Source: CAIYZT01 sp052387855
Lineage (GTDB): Bacteria; Pseudomonadota; Alphaproteobacteria; Rhodobacterales; Rhodobacteraceae
DNA length: 64,000 nt
NCBI GenBank assembly: GCA_052387855.1
Contig: JBQTIT010000021.1
Coordinates: 62,001 to 126,000 of the forward strand
Direction: 5' to 3'
The number at the start of each line of letters is the position of its first letter. Position 1 is the first letter of the stretch. The notes under the pieces are model-generated. The model ran no database searches. It was not told the DNA's origin and worked only from the letters and a program-made list of their open reading frames with translations. This document shows, piece after piece, positions 8,541 through 17,055 of the stretch. The translations under genes were made by a program, and so were the position numbers.

Positions 8541-9458
8541 TCAAGAATTTGCGGGCTGGCCCGAAGTGCCGCCATTGTCGGTGACCCAGGCGGCATTGGT
8601 CTTGATACCGCCAAGGGGGAAGAAATGCACCTGTTCGATGCCGAAACCGGGCATTTTTGCCTTGTGCGCCGCCAGTTCGGCAAGCACCTCGGTCGGCTCG
8701 TAGGGCAGCAAGAGCTTGGTCACATCCATCGCGCGCTTTTGCAGCACGCGCAACGAGGGGCCGACGCCGCAGGCGATGGCGAACTTGATCAGGGTTTGCA
8801 GCTTGGCCGGCCCCGCGATGCCGATGTGGACCGGCAGCTTGACCCCTTCGGCCGCGAGCCGGTCGACCCAGGCGATCACCGGGGCGGCCTCAAAGCAGAA
8901 CTGGGTGGCCATGGCCATTCTGGCGTCCGTACGCTCGGCAAAGGCCGATTTCCAGCGCGCGGCCTCCATCACCATGCGGTCAGAGCCGTCGGGGTCGATG
9001 TCCTTGTTGCCCTCGGGGTGGCCGGCGACGTGGAGCCGCGCGAAGCCGTCAAAGGCACCGCTTTCCAGAAGCTGCATCGAGGTGTGATAATCGCCCACGG
9101 GCTGGGCGACGCCGCCCGCCAGCAAGAGCCCCTGGCGCACCCCGACATCGCGGTAGCGCCGGGTCCAGTCCGTCAGCGTTGCCTTGTCCTTGATGATGCG
9201 CGCGGGGAAATGCGGCATGACGTCAAAGCCCTCGGCGCCGATGCGCTTGGCCGTGGCCACCATTTCCTCGATCGGGGTGCCCTCGATATGGGCGATGTAG
9301 ACGCGGGTGCCGGCCGGCAGCAGGGCGCGGAAATCCTCGACCTTCTCGGCGGTGCGCGGCATCACCTCGATCGAATAACCTTTCAGAAAGGCCTCAAGAT
9401 CGGCGTTGGCCGCGCCCGGTGCGGGCGATGTGTCCTTGCGGAAAAAGCTCAGGGCCAT
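8541..9458 (-). CDS. Methylenetetrahydrofolate reductase-like protein
   Basis: A 305-aa TIM-barrel protein related to MetF. It shows an early EVMPRT segment (MetF proteins carry an E-hx-PP type motif here), FDVMPHFPAR, a LLLAGG strand end, and a conserved ATQFCFEA block, which matches the family's TQFFFD region. MetF enzymes interconvert 5,10-methylene-H4folate and 5-methyl-H4folate with a flavin. With the methyltransferase next door it probably oxidises methyl-H4folate in C1 breakdown rather than serving methionine synthesis; that direction is inference. AAGGAG precedes the start. Spacing to both neighbours is 15-16 bases, so it is operonic. Confidence 0.8.
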   Translation of the reverse strand: MALSFFRKDTSPAPGAANADLEAFLKGYSIEVMPRTAEKVEDFRALLPAGTRVYIAHIEGTPIEEMVATAKRIGAEGFDVMPHFPARIIKDKATLTDWTRRYRDVGVRQGLLLAGGVAQPVGDYHTSMQLLESGAFDGFARLHVAGHPEGNKDIDPDGSDRMVMEAARWKSAFAERTDARMAMATQFCFEAAPVIAWVDRLAAEGVKLPVHIGIAGPAKLQTLIKFAIACGVGPSLRVLQKRAMDVTKLLLPYEPTEVLAELAAHKAKMPGFGIEQVHFFPLGGIKTNAAWVTDNGGTSGQPANS

Positions 9459-9474
9459 CGGCCTCTCCTTGGGT

Positions 9475-9780
9475 TCAGCGACCGGCTTCCCAGCCGTCGG
9501 AATTGATCAGCGCCTTGATGCGCTGGGTGTCATAGGTGGCTTCCAGACGGGCGGCCTCGGCGCGGGCGACCTCGTCCTGCTCGCCCTCGACCTCGTAGGG
9601 CTCGGCCTTGCGCCATTCGGCCAGATAGGCGTCGGCATCCTTGGCGCCGATCTTCATCGCACAGCGGTCAATGGCCTGCTCGAACCGCTCGGGCAATTGC
9701 ACCTTGGCGGCGCGGCGGCCCTTGCCGACGATCACCTGTGCCGGGATGTCGCGCCAATAGACCACGATGACCTCTGCCAT
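9475..9780 (-). CDS. PF13769-type 'virulence factor' small protein
   Basis: A 101-aa soluble protein beginning MAEVIVVYWRDIPAQV with the block KGRRAAKVQLPERFEQAID. This pattern fits the small family annotated as 'virulence factor' that accompanies MetF-like and methyl-H4folate methyltransferase genes in alphaproteobacteria. The name is historical and no virulence role is implied. It is the first gene of the minus-strand C1 cluster. The start was placed at 9780 because the in-frame extension upstream reads through the divergent promoter region of ppx. Molecular function is unknown. Confidence 0.75.
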   Translation of the reverse strand: MAEVIVVYWRDIPAQVIVGKGRRAAKVQLPERFEQAIDRCAMKIGAKDADAYLAEWRKAEPYEVEGEQDEVARAEAARLEATYDTQRIKALINSDGWEAGR

Positions 9781-9928
9781 GAGACGATTCCCCGCTGTGC
9801 TTTCCGCCCTTGTAGGGGGCTGTCCGCGACAGAAGGGGTCGGTTTTCGACATGGCGCGTGTTGCCTGCGACCCGCCGCGCGCCTGGCCGGCAAATCCCAC
9901 GGCGGGCCCGGCCAGCCGCGGCTCCACT

Positions 9929-9957
9929 TGCGCGGGAATGCCAACCGGGTTAGCGTG
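9929..9957 (+). promoter_or_regulatory. Possible sigma-70 promoter for ppx/gppA
   Basis: TTGCGC (9929-9934) and TAGCGT (9952-9957) are separated by 17 bases, 26 bases ahead of the ppx start codon. The match to the -35/-10 consensus is moderate and the call rests on sequence alone. Confidence 0.3.
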
Positions 9958-9983
9958 AAGGCAACCACATATGGAGGGCGAAG

Positions 9984-11117
9984 ATGGCGCCCCAGCGTCC
10001 CCGGGGAGCGGACGCGAAAAGGCTTGCGGTCGAGGCCCCCGAAGCGGCTTCCCGCCACCCTTTGGCTGCCGCGCCCCCCGTGCCCGGTACAGGGCCGCTT
10101 TATGCGGCGCTGGATCTGGGAACGAATTCCTGCCGCATGCTGATTGCCCAGCCGCGGGGCAGCCAGTTTCATGTCGTCGACAGCTTTTCCAAGACCGTGC
10201 AGCTTGGCGTCGGACTGGAAAGCTCGGGGCGGCTCAGCCGCGCCTCGATGGCGCGCACCATCCAGGCGCTGCACATCTGCCAGCAGAAGATCGAAAAGCA
10301 CGAGGTCAAGCGCATGCGCCTGGTCGCGACCGAGGCCTGCCGGCGTGCGCGCAACGCCAAGGACTTCATCCGCCAGGTGCGGCGCGAGACCGGGCTTCAG
10401 CTTGAGATCATCCCCCCCCAGGAAGAGGCGCGGCTTGCCGTGATCTCTTGCGCGCCGCTGGTCTCGGCCGCGACCGAGCAGCTTTTGGTCGTCGACATCG
10501 GCGGCGGGTCAACCGAGCTGGTGTGGATCGACCTGTCGGCGGTCGATCCGCGCGGCCGCTCGCGCGCCATCATGGGGATGCACTCGGGCTTTGCCGGCAG
10601 CACCGGGGCCCGCGTGGTCGACTGGATTTCGGTTCCGCTGGGGGTGGCCACGCTCAAGGACCAGTTCCAGGATGTCGAGGACGACGCCGCGCGCTTTGCC
10701 CTGATGAGCTGGTTCTTTGAGGAAAACCTGACCTCGTTCTCACCCTATCACGCCCAGGCGCCGCGGGCGGGCTTTCAGATCATCGGCAACTCGGGCACCG
10801 TGACCACGGTCGCGGCCAGCTTTCTGGGCCTGCGCCGCTATGACCGGGCCCAGGTGGACGGGCTCTTGATGACATCTGACCAGATCGACTTTGTGATCCG
10901 CGACTACCTTGCGCTTGGCCCCGACGGGCGCAAGAACGACCCCCGCATCGGCCGCGACCGCCATACGCTGATCATGTCCGGCGCCGCGATCCTGCAGGCG
11001 CTGATGCGGATCTGGCCGACGGATCGGCTGAGCGTGGCCGATCGCGGCTTGCGCGAGGGGCTGCTCTACGCGCAGATGAGCGCCGACGGGATGCTTGAGG
11101 ACGGGCCAGACCTATGA
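9984..11117 (+). CDS. Ppx/GppA family exopolyphosphatase / pppGpp phosphatase
   Basis: The 377-aa protein belongs to the ASKHA-fold Ppx/GppA family, which removes terminal phosphates from polyphosphate or converts pppGpp to ppGpp. Visible motifs are the phosphate-1 loop ALDLGTNSCRMLIA (42-55), VVDIGGGSTELVW (about 167-179) and the adenosine-type NSGTVTTVAA block near 270. It is at the short end of the family and lacks the C-terminal HD domain of E. coli Ppx, so GppA or Ppx activity cannot be separated. The first 35 residues are low-complexity. The start follows GGAGGG. Its stop overlaps the rlmE start. Confidence 0.88.
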   Translation: MAPQRPRGADAKRLAVEAPEAASRHPLAAAPPVPGTGPLYAALDLGTNSCRMLIAQPRGSQFHVVDSFSKTVQLGVGLESSGRLSRASMARTIQALHICQQKIEKHEVKRMRLVATEACRRARNAKDFIRQVRRETGLQLEIIPPQEEARLAVISCAPLVSAATEQLLVVDIGGGSTELVWIDLSAVDPRGRSRAIMGMHSGFAGSTGARVVDWISVPLGVATLKDQFQDVEDDAARFALMSWFFEENLTSFSPYHAQAPRAGFQIIGNSGTVTTVAASFLGLRRYDRAQVDGLLMTSDQIDFVIRDYLALGPDGRKNDPRIGRDRHTLIMSGAAILQALMRIWPTDRLSVADRGLREGLLYAQMSADGMLEDGPDL

Positions 11118-11878
11118 CGGGCGACAAGAACACCTCTGGACGCGGCCAGCGCGAGCTGCGCGTGCGGGTCAAGACCGCCAAGGGGCGCAAGCTTTCCTCC
11201 ACGCTGTGGCTGGAACGGCAGCTTAATGATCCCTACGTCGCCCGTGCCAGGAAGGAAGGTTTCCGTGGCAGGGCGGCCTACAAGATCCTGGAACTGGACG
11301 ACAAGTTCGGCTTTCTGCGGCCGGGCGCCCGGGTGGTGGACCTTGGCTGCGCGCCGGGCGGGTGGACGCAGGTCGCGGTAGAGCGGGTCAACGCCTTGGG
11401 GCAGAACCCGAAAAAGCCGGCGGGCCGGGTGCTGGGGGTCGATCTGCAAGAGGTGGAGCCGATCGCGGGGGCAGAGCTGCATGTGCTGGACTTTCTGGCC
11501 GAAGACGCCGATGCGCGCGTCAAGGGCTGGCTTGGCGGGCGGGCCGATGTCGTGATGTCCGACATGGCGGCGGCGGCGAGCGGGCACAAGGGCACCGACC
11601 ATCTGCGCATCGTCGCCCTGGTCGAGGCGGCCCTGGCCTTTGCCTTTGACGTGCTGGAAGAGGGCGGCGCCTTTGTTGCCAAGGTGCTGGCCGGCGGGGC
11701 CGAGACCGAGATGCAGGCCCTGCTCAAGAAGAACTTTCGCAAGGTCGCCAACGTCAAGCCGCCAGCCTCGCGCAGCGACAGCTCAGAGAAGTTCGTGGTG
11801 GCGCAAGGGTTTCGCGGCCGGCAGGCGCCAGAGGACGCGGCGGGCCCGGCGCATGGCGAGCCCGGCAACGGCGAATGA
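11114..11878 (+). CDS. rlmE: 23S rRNA 2'-O-methyltransferase RlmE (FtsJ/RrmJ)
   Basis: Methylates the ribose of U2552 in the A-loop of 23S rRNA using S-adenosylmethionine. The 254-aa protein has the SAM-binding VVDLGCAPGGWTQVA (74-88) and the catalytic K-D-K-E tetrad as Lys57 (RAAYKILE), Asp150 (VMSDMA), Lys190 (FVAKVL) and Glu225 (SSEKFVV). It is longer than the E. coli enzyme because of a basic N-terminal extension, common in alphaproteobacteria. The ATGA overlap with ppx/gppA indicates co-translation. Confidence 0.93.
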   Translation: MTGDKNTSGRGQRELRVRVKTAKGRKLSSTLWLERQLNDPYVARARKEGFRGRAAYKILELDDKFGFLRPGARVVDLGCAPGGWTQVAVERVNALGQNPKKPAGRVLGVDLQEVEPIAGAELHVLDFLAEDADARVKGWLGGRADVVMSDMAAAASGHKGTDHLRIVALVEAALAFAFDVLEEGGAFVAKVLAGGAETEMQALLKKNFRKVANVKPPASRSDSSEKFVVAQGFRGRQAPEDAAGPAHGEPGNGE

Positions 11879-11883
11879 TCACG

Positions 11884-11912
11884 AAAAAATGAAGGCGCCC
11901 GCTGGGGCGCCC
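11884..11912 (-). terminator. Convergent terminator between rlmE and the DUF882 gene
   Basis: GGCGCCC-GCTG-GGGCGCC (11894-11911) forms a perfect 7-bp stem. On the minus strand it is followed by TTCATTTTTT, a good intrinsic terminator for the DUF882 gene. On the plus strand the hairpin lies 15 bases after rlmE but lacks a T-tract. Confidence 0.7.
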
Positions 11913-11942
11913 TGTGCGGCGGTCCTGGCCCGGTCTGCCGTC

Positions 11943-12512
11943 TCAGCCGCCCCAGGTGCGGACCGGGCCGCAGTCCATGTGGACAAAATTCGACCGCGAA
12001 TAGACCCCGACGCCGCCGGCGGCGCAGACCTTGGCCGCGCGGCTCATCTGGCCGACGGTGCGCGACTTCAGCCGCAGGTCGGCCGCCTGGCCCTTCATGT
12101 GCAGCGAATTGCGCGCCACGCCGCGCGACTTTGACCGCAGGGCCGCGTTGGTTTCGGGCGTGCGGTAGCCCGACAGGACCACATAGGGCTCGCTCACATC
12201 CATCAGCCGGTGCGTGGCGGCGATGATGTCAAGGTTGCGCGGATCCATCTTGAAGGTCTCATCCGTGCGCCAGTCGCGCATGAAGTGATTGATTTCCTTC
12301 AACACTTCGGGGATGTACTTGCCATCGATCCAGTAGATGCTGTCCAGCGACTCGCCCGTGCGGCCCGAGTAGAGTTGCAGGCGGCGCACATCGCCGGCGC
12401 CTTTCAGCAGGCCGGCGGCATTCGAAAAACGCGGCGCGGCCACCAGGGCGGTCGCAGCAAAGACACCCAAAAGCCCGCGCCGGGACAGATTGCCGCCCAC
12501 CTTTTCGATCAT
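11943..12512 (-). CDS. Tat-exported DUF882 (peptidase M15-like) protein
   Basis: The 189-aa precursor begins with a twin-arginine signal, SRRGLLG (10-16), then a hydrophobic stretch ending near ASNA/AAG (about residue 33). The mature part carries the M15/VanY-like zinc site pattern of DUF882: SGYRTPETN, NSLHMKGQAADLR (candidate His and Asp ligands) and the C-terminal FVHMDCGPVRTWGG (second His). Related zinc peptidases cut peptidoglycan cross-links, so a periplasmic murein role is likely. A convergent terminator follows. It is divergent from the L,D-transpeptidase gene, also a wall enzyme. Confidence 0.87.
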   Translation of the reverse strand: MIEKVGGNLSRRGLLGVFAATALVAAPRFSNAAGLLKGAGDVRRLQLYSGRTGESLDSIYWIDGKYIPEVLKEINHFMRDWRTDETFKMDPRNLDIIAATHRLMDVSEPYVVLSGYRTPETNAALRSKSRGVARNSLHMKGQAADLRLKSRTVGQMSRAAKVCAAGGVGVYSRSNFVHMDCGPVRTWGG

Positions 12513-12817
12513 TCTGATGTCAGCCCTGTCCTAGTGGTCTTTGACCGCCTTGCCTGGCGGTTGCGTGTTTTCGTCCAACCGCCGGCTTTATGGCACAGGA
12601 GGCGGAGGATCCAAAGCAAGAAACGCCAGGCCCCCCGATCCTGAGGGGAAATCGGCAATTTTTTGCTAATGGTCGCGATTATTCCCTGGGGGCCAGCGCG
12701 GCGGACCGCCCGGCCCGGCCCGCAGCGCCCGTTTACAAGCCCCGGTTTTTCCGAAAGGATCGCGGCCATGTTCGGGCGGCCTGGCGCCCGGTTGGGTCAG
12801 TTTCAAGGGTTTGCCGG
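12513..12817. other. Divergent intergenic region, DUF882 / L,D-transpeptidase
   Basis: This 305-base gap holds the promoters of both flanking wall-enzyme genes. A short stem, CCGAT..ATCGG, is visible near 12636-12656 followed by TTTTTTGCTAA. No conserved gene, RNA or convincing promoter pair was recognised. The open frame extending the transpeptidase upstream to 12590 is not protein-like. Confidence 0.4.
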
Positions 12818-14437
12818 ATGGTGCTGCCAGTCTTTTCGCCCCGGGTGCGTGGTCTGGGTCGCTGGGTGGGCATGCTGGCCGTTGCGGCGGTGCTGGGCGC
12901 TCCGGCCCTGGCCACGCCAAGCGGATTTGCCGGCGCGCTGGCGGGCGCCCTGGGCGAGCGGGACGCGGTGCTGGCCGCTTTTTACCGGGATCGGGCCTAT
13001 GGCGATCTGTGGACCGGGCCGGACGATGCCGCCCGGCGCGGCGCCCTGCTGCATGCCCTTGGGACCGCGCCGCTGCACGGCCTGCCGGTCGCGCGCTACG
13101 ATGCCGCCGCCTTTCGCCTTGCTCTGGCCGCGGCGCGGACCGAGGCTGACCGCGCCCGGATCGAGGCGGGGCTGTCGCGGGCCTATCTGGATTTCGCCTC
13201 AGACCTTGCCGCCGGCGCGCTGCGGCCGGGGGCGGTCGATTCCGACATCAAGCGGAGCCCCGAACGCCCTGACCGGGCCGCCCTGCTGGCCCATGCCGAG
13301 GCCGGCGCAGAGGCGGTGGCCGGGCTGCTGGCCGGTCTTGTTCCGCGCCAGCCGCACTATGCCCGCCTGATGAAGGAAAAGATCGCGCTTGAGGCGCAGA
13401 TCGCGGCCGGCGCGCCCCTGCCGGCCATCGCGGCCGAGCGGCTGGCGATGGGCGATGCGGGCGCCGAGGTGGTGACGCTGCGCCGCAGGCTGCGTCAGCT
13501 TGGCTATCTCGGCCCCTCGGCCCGGCAGGACTTTGATCGCGCCATGGCCCTGGCGGTGCAGCGGTTCCAGACCGACATGGGCCTGCCGGTCGATGGTGTG
13601 GTCGCCGGATCGACCCGCGCCGCGCTGAACGCTTCGGCGCAGGACCGGCTGCTGTCCGTGGTCGTGGCGCTGGAGCGGCTGCGCTGGATGGGGCAGGTCG
13701 ACCTGGCCCGGCGCCATGTCTGGGTGAACCAGCCGGCTTTCTCGGTGCAGATCATGGACAAGGGCAGGGCCGTCTTTGACAGCCGGGTGGTGATCGGCAA
13801 GAACGGCGCGCAGACCCGCTCGCCCGAATTTTCCGACCAGATGCAGTTCATGGTGGTCAACCCCTCGTGGTCGGTGCCGCGCTCGATCACGACGCAGGAA
13901 TATCTGCCGCTGTTGCGCCAGGATCCCGGCGCGGTCAGCCATCTGCAACTGATCGACCGCAACGGCCGCGAGGTGCCGCGCGAGGGGGTGGATTTTGCCG
14001 CCTATTCGGCCAAGGACTTTCCCTTTGGGCTGCGCCAGGCCCCCTCGGACCGGAACGCCCTGGGCAAGGTCAAGTTCATGTTTCCGAACGCTCACAACAT
14101 CTATCTGCACGACACGCCCGAGAAAAAGCTCTTTGGGCACGAGGTTCGCGCCTTCAGCCACGGCTGCATCCGCGTCGGTTCACCCCTAGACTTTGCCTAT
14201 GCGCTGCTGAGCCTTCAGTCCGACGACCCGCAGGGGCTTTTCGCGGCGGTGCTGGCCGGCGGGCAGGAAAGCCGGCTGGACCTGGACCAGCCACTGCCGG
14301 TGCATCTGGTCTATTTCACCGCCTGGCCGAATGCGCGCGGCGTGATCAGCTACCGCGCCGATGTCTACGGGCGCGATGCGCGGATTTTCGACGCGCTGGT
14401 CGAGGCCGGACTGGCACCTGCCGCCGTTCAGGGCTAG
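12818..14437 (+). CDS. L,D-transpeptidase (YkuD domain) with peptidoglycan-binding domain
   Basis: Forms 3-3 cross-links or attaches proteins to peptidoglycan in the periplasm. The chosen start gives 539 aa with a signal sequence (a basic stretch, then a hydrophobic core ending ALATPSG near residue 34). A scaffold region follows, then a PG-binding helical domain (LRRRLRQLGYLGP to GVVAGSTRAALN, about 217-275) and the YkuD catalytic domain with HDTPEK and the SHGCIRVG motif, catalytic Cys at about 450. This layout matches E. coli YcbB/LdtD. The ATG at 12818 was preferred over a longer frame because it gives an immediate signal peptide. lpxD follows after 29 bases. Confidence 0.9.
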   Translation: MVLPVFSPRVRGLGRWVGMLAVAAVLGAPALATPSGFAGALAGALGERDAVLAAFYRDRAYGDLWTGPDDAARRGALLHALGTAPLHGLPVARYDAAAFRLALAAARTEADRARIEAGLSRAYLDFASDLAAGALRPGAVDSDIKRSPERPDRAALLAHAEAGAEAVAGLLAGLVPRQPHYARLMKEKIALEAQIAAGAPLPAIAAERLAMGDAGAEVVTLRRRLRQLGYLGPSARQDFDRAMALAVQRFQTDMGLPVDGVVAGSTRAALNASAQDRLLSVVVALERLRWMGQVDLARRHVWVNQPAFSVQIMDKGRAVFDSRVVIGKNGAQTRSPEFSDQMQFMVVNPSWSVPRSITTQEYLPLLRQDPGAVSHLQLIDRNGREVPREGVDFAAYSAKDFPFGLRQAPSDRNALGKVKFMFPNAHNIYLHDTPEKKLFGHEVRAFSHGCIRVGSPLDFAYALLSLQSDDPQGLFAAVLAGGQESRLDLDQPLPVHLVYFTAWPNARGVISYRADVYGRDARIFDALVEAGLAPAAVQG

Positions 14438-14466
14438 GTTTCGCGGCAAAGCCAGCGGGACAGAAG

Positions 14467-15555
14467 ATGGTGCATCCAGTTTCGGACATTGCGGCGGCGC
14501 TTGGCGCGGAGGCGGCGGGCGATCTGTCGCTGCTGCTGCGCGGTGCCGCCGAGCCGCAGGATGCCGGCCCGGACCAGTTGGCGCTGGCGATGTCGCCGGC
14601 CTATGCGGCGGGATTGCAGCAGGGGCGGGCGCTGGCCGCCATGGTCTGGCCCGGCGCCGACTGGCAGGCCCTGGGGCTGAAGGCCGCGATCTTTGCCCCG
14701 CGCGGGCGCCTGGCGATGGCCGGGCTGACCCGGCTTTTCGACACCCCGCCCGACATCGCGCCGGGGCTGCACCCGACGGCGCTGGTCGATCCTTCGGCGG
14801 AGATCGGCGCGGGGGCCCACATCGGCCCCTTCGTGGTGATCGGGGCCGGGGCCAGCATCGGGCCGGGCGCGCGGATCGCCTCGCATGTTTCCATCGGCGC
14901 CGGGGCGCGGATCGGCGCGGAGGCCACGATCCTTGAAGGGGCGCGGATCGGGCGCGGCGTGGTGATCGGCGCACGGCTGATCTGCCATCCGGGCGCGGTG
15001 ATCGGGTCGGACGGCTTTTCCTTTGTCACGCCCCAGAAATCCGGGATCGAGGAAATTCGCGAAACCCTTGGTCAGCGCGCCGCCGCCGGGGGGCAGAGTT
15101 GGACGCGCATCCACTCGCTGGGCGCGGTGACGATCGGCGACGATGTCGAGATCGGCGCCAACACCACCATCGACCGTGGCACGATCCGCAGCACCCGGAT
15201 CGGCTCTGGCACCAAGCTGGATAATCTGGCCCATATCGGCCACAACGTCGAGGTGGGGCGCGACTGCCTGATCTGCGGTCAGGTCGGCATCGCCGGTTCC
15301 TCGCGCATCGGGGACAGGGTGACACTGGGCGGGCAATGCGGCGTCAGCGACAACATCTTCATCGGCGATGACGTGATCTGCGGCGGGGCGACCAAGGTTT
15401 ATACCAACATCCCCGCCGGGCGCGTGATGCTGGGCTCTCCGGCGGTCAAGATGGAAACGCAGGTCGAGATTCAAAAGGCGCTGCGGCGCCTGCCGCGCCT
15501 GTTCAAGCGGGTGGCCCGGCTTGAGGGCGGGTCCGGCGATGCTGACCGCGACTGA
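14467..15555 (+). CDS. lpxD: UDP-3-O-acylglucosamine N-acyltransferase LpxD
   Basis: Transfers a 3-hydroxyacyl chain from ACP to the glucosamine amino group in the third step of lipid A synthesis. The 362-aa protein has a short N-terminal uridine-binding domain, then a left-handed beta-helix of hexapeptide repeats (about 100-315; for example IGAGAHIGPFVVIG and IGPGARIASHVSIG), the catalytic His in the NLAHIGHNVEVG block near residue 255, and a C-terminal helical extension. It does not sit in the usual bamA-lpxD-fabZ-lpxA cluster. Instead it is coupled to an ACP and a ketoacyl synthase, overlapping the ACP gene by 17 bases. Confidence 0.93.
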   Translation: MVHPVSDIAAALGAEAAGDLSLLLRGAAEPQDAGPDQLALAMSPAYAAGLQQGRALAAMVWPGADWQALGLKAAIFAPRGRLAMAGLTRLFDTPPDIAPGLHPTALVDPSAEIGAGAHIGPFVVIGAGASIGPGARIASHVSIGAGARIGAEATILEGARIGRGVVIGARLICHPGAVIGSDGFSFVTPQKSGIEEIRETLGQRAAAGGQSWTRIHSLGAVTIGDDVEIGANTTIDRGTIRSTRIGSGTKLDNLAHIGHNVEVGRDCLICGQVGIAGSSRIGDRVTLGGQCGVSDNIFIGDDVICGGATKVYTNIPAGRVMLGSPAVKMETQVEIQKALRRLPRLFKRVARLEGGSGDADRD

Positions 15556-15784
15556 GGCCGAGATTGCCGCCATCGTCGTCGCCGTCGGCCGGATCGGCGC
15601 CGAGGGGCTGCGCGCCGACACCCCGCTCAGCGCGCTCGGGCTCGACAGCGTGACCATGGTCGAGATCGTCTTTGCCGTCGAGGAACGTTTCGACATCGCC
15701 ATCCCGCTTGACATCGACACCGCGCCGCTTGGTCTGGGCGATCTGGCGCGTCTGGTCGAGACGCTCAAGGCGCAGGCCCGATGA
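15539..15784 (+). CDS. Acyl carrier protein (specialised)
   Basis: An 81-aa carrier protein with the 4'-phosphopantetheine attachment motif LGLDSVTMVEI, Ser37. The sequence is more hydrophobic and less acidic than a housekeeping AcpP. The start at 15539 follows GAGGGCGG and overlaps the end of lpxD by 17 bases; its stop overlaps the next gene (ATGA). Sitting between lpxD and a beta-ketoacyl synthase, it probably carries a dedicated acyl chain destined for lipid A or another envelope lipid. That role is inferred from position. Confidence 0.85.
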   Translation: MLTATEAEIAAIVVAVGRIGAEGLRADTPLSALGLDSVTMVEIVFAVEERFDIAIPLDIDTAPLGLGDLARLVETLKAQAR

Positions 15785-17055
15785 GGCGGGTCGCGATCAC
15801 CGGGGCGGGCACGGTGAACCCGCTTGGCGCGAGCCTTGCCCAGACCCTGGACGGGCTTCGCGCCGGCGCCTGCGGCATTGGCGCGCTGGACATGCAGGAC
15901 CTTGACCGGCTTTCGGTGCGCATCGGCGCGCCGGTGCGGGGCTGGTCCCCGGGCGCGCCGCCCGGGGTGGCGGCGCTTTGCGACCGCTCGGCGCTGATGG
16001 CGCTGGACGCGGCGGCCGAAGCGGCGGCGATGGCCGGGCTGGCATTATCCGGCGCTGCCGCGCTGTCGGCCGGCGTGATCATGGGCACCGCCGGCGGCGG
16101 GCACATGGCCGCCGAGGCCGCCTATCGGGCGGTCTTTGCCGAGGGGCGGGGCCGCGTGCATCCCTTTACCGTCCCGCGCCTGATGGCCAATTCGGCCGCC
16201 GGGCAGATCGCCATCGCGCAGGGGCTCAAGGGCCCCTCGCTGACCGTCTCGACGGCCTGCGCCAGTTCGAACCATGCCATCGGGCTGGCCTTTCAGATGG
16301 TGGCATCGGGGCAGGCCGAGGTGATGCTGGCGGGCGGGGCCGAGGCGATGCTCGACTTTGGCGGCATCAAGGTCTGGGAGGCGCTGCGCGTTCTGTCGCC
16401 CACCGGCTGCCACCCCTTTGCCGCCGGCCGCAGCGGCATGGTCCTGGGCGAGGGCGCGGCGGTCTTCGTGCTGGAGCCGATGGAGGCGGCGCTGCGGCGC
16501 GGGGCGCCCGTGCTGGCCGAGATCGCCGGCTTTGGCATGACCAGCGATGCCGCCAACATGATCACCCCCAGGGCCGAGGGCGCGGTGCGCGCGATGCGGG
16601 CGGCGCTGGCGGGTGCCGGGCTGGCGCCGGCAGAGATCGGCTATGTCAATGCCCATGGCACCGGCACCCAAGCCAATGACCTGGCCGAGGCCTCCGCCCT
16701 TGCCGAGGTCTTTGGCCCGTCCGGCGTGCCGGTTTCCGCGACCAAGTCGGCCCATGGTCACCTGATCGGCGGCGCTGGCGCGGTGGAGCTGTTGGCCTGT
16801 CTTCTGGCCCTGACCGAGGGTCTGATCGCCCCCACGGTCGGCGGCCAGCCGGCCGACCCGGCGCTTGGCGTCGATCTGGTGACCGGCGCCGCGCGGCGGG
16901 CCGAGGTTAGGGCCTGCCTGTCGAACAGCTTTGCCTTTGGCGGCCAGAACGCGGTCCTGTGCCTGAGGCGGGCTCAGCCCGGGCCGTTGGCCGCGGAGAC
17001 CGCCGCGAAGGCCGCCGTGAACCCCTTGAGCGAGATGCTGACCGAAATCCGCTGA
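15781..17055 (+). CDS. Beta-ketoacyl-ACP synthase (KAS II/FabF-like)
   Basis: Condenses malonyl-ACP with an acyl-ACP. The 424-aa thiolase-fold protein has the active-site Cys160 in VSTACASSNHAIG, His292 in NAHGTGTQANDLAE, Lys322 and His327 in TKSAHGHLIGGAG: a full Cys-His-His set. It is closer to secondary FabF-type or polyketide-like synthases than to the housekeeping FabF because NAHGTST reads NAHGTGT. It is co-translated with the ACP upstream. Its last 82 bases overlap the 3' end of the convergent ialB gene. Confidence 0.87.
   Translation: MRRVAITGAGTVNPLGASLAQTLDGLRAGACGIGALDMQDLDRLSVRIGAPVRGWSPGAPPGVAALCDRSALMALDAAAEAAAMAGLALSGAAALSAGVIMGTAGGGHMAAEAAYRAVFAEGRGRVHPFTVPRLMANSAAGQIAIAQGLKGPSLTVSTACASSNHAIGLAFQMVASGQAEVMLAGGAEAMLDFGGIKVWEALRVLSPTGCHPFAAGRSGMVLGEGAAVFVLEPMEAALRRGAPVLAEIAGFGMTSDAANMITPRAEGAVRAMRAALAGAGLAPAEIGYVNAHGTGTQANDLAEASALAEVFGPSGVPVSATKSAHGHLIGGAGAVELLACLLALTEGLIAPTVGGQPADPALGVDLVTGAARRAEVRACLSNSFAFGGQNAVLCLRRAQPGPLAAETAAKAAVNPLSEMLTEIR

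Noticed and set aside
12590..12817. N-terminal extension of the L,D-transpeptidase.
   Set aside because: The extension puts about 76 non-conserved residues before a clear signal peptide.
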